NCBI GenBank assembly: GCA_003482555.1
Contig: DMYQ01000336.1
Coordinates: 1-7,115, forward strand
Direction: 5' to 3'
From: Janthinobacterium sp.
GTDB taxonomy: Bacteria > Pseudomonadota > Gammaproteobacteria > Burkholderiales > Burkholderiaceae_D
Length of the DNA stretch: 7,115 bases
Below the pieces are notes generated by a model. That model saw nothing but the letters and a program-made list of their open reading frames with translations, was not told where the DNA came from and ran no database searches. Below, one piece after another: positions 7,070 to 7,115 of the stretch (the stretch's first letter is position 1; every line of letters begins with the position of its first letter). Made by a program: the position numbers and the translations under genes.

Positions 7070-7115
7070 TGCCGTTTCCCTGTCAATGCCTTGTCAATGT
7101 TTACACGCGGTTTAC
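7070..7115. promoter_or_regulatory. Upstream region of the hydrolase-Rid-relA operon with spaced direct repeats
   Basis: Read toward the gene (minus strand), the region contains two TTGACA hexamers (7097-7092 and 7086-7081) whose repeats lie 11 bases apart, then AGGG as a ribosome-binding site for the ATG at 7069. Each TTGACA resembles a -35 box, but a -10 at 16-18 bases would fall at or inside the start codon and no TATAAT-like sequence is there, so I do not call them promoter elements. GTTTAC also occurs twice on the plus strand (7099-7104 and 7110-7115), again 11 bases apart. The true promoter may lie beyond the window edge. Confidence 0.3.

Noticed and set aside
7081..7097. Two TTGACA hexamers as -35 boxes for the hydrolase operon
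   Set aside because: With a 16-18 base spacer the -10 would fall at or past the start codon at 7069, and no TATAAT-like sequence is present there.

Overview
The window is GC-rich chromosomal DNA. Its protein content suggests a betaproteobacterium, most likely Burkholderiales and perhaps an Oxalobacteraceae (Janthinobacterium/Massilia-like) genome. This rests on composition, the RelA sequence type and general familiarity with such proteins, not on a search. I see no insertion sequence, integrase, phage gene or CRISPR array. It reads as ordinary core or near-core chromosome with one less common accessory-type gene, a secreted glycosidase.

Left edge (1-124): the 5' part of a tRNA gene on the minus strand is cut by the window edge. 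A very good sigma70-type promoter lies just upstream of it. Next, on the minus strand, comes a gene for a 746-residue exported protein that looks like a TIM-barrel glycoside hydrolase, possibly related to GH101/GH129 (125-2365). A 220-bp divergent intergenic region (2366-2585) separates it from a plus-strand cation diffusion facilitator gene (2586-3548), probably a zinc exporter. The intergenic region carries a perfect TATAAT pointing toward the glycosidase and a sequence resembling a Fur box.

Right half (3552-7069): three minus-strand genes follow one another in the order alpha/beta hydrolase, YoaB-like Rid-family protein, relA. The gaps are 37 and 7 bases, so they are probably one transcription unit. 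RelA is the long ribosome-associated (p)ppGpp synthetase. It has an intact synthetase domain with the RelA-type EFDD motif and a degenerate, presumably inactive, HD hydrolase domain. A perfect 7-bp GC hairpin sits exactly on the stop codon of the hydrolase gene, in front of the Rid gene, and could tune downstream expression. relA and the exporter gene converge with only 3 bases between their stop codons.

I did not find a clear undescribed multi-gene system. The items most worth a second look are the poorly characterised secreted glycosidase, the placement of relA behind a Rid protein and a small hydrolase, the stop-codon hairpin, and paired 11-bp-spaced repeats upstream of the operon.
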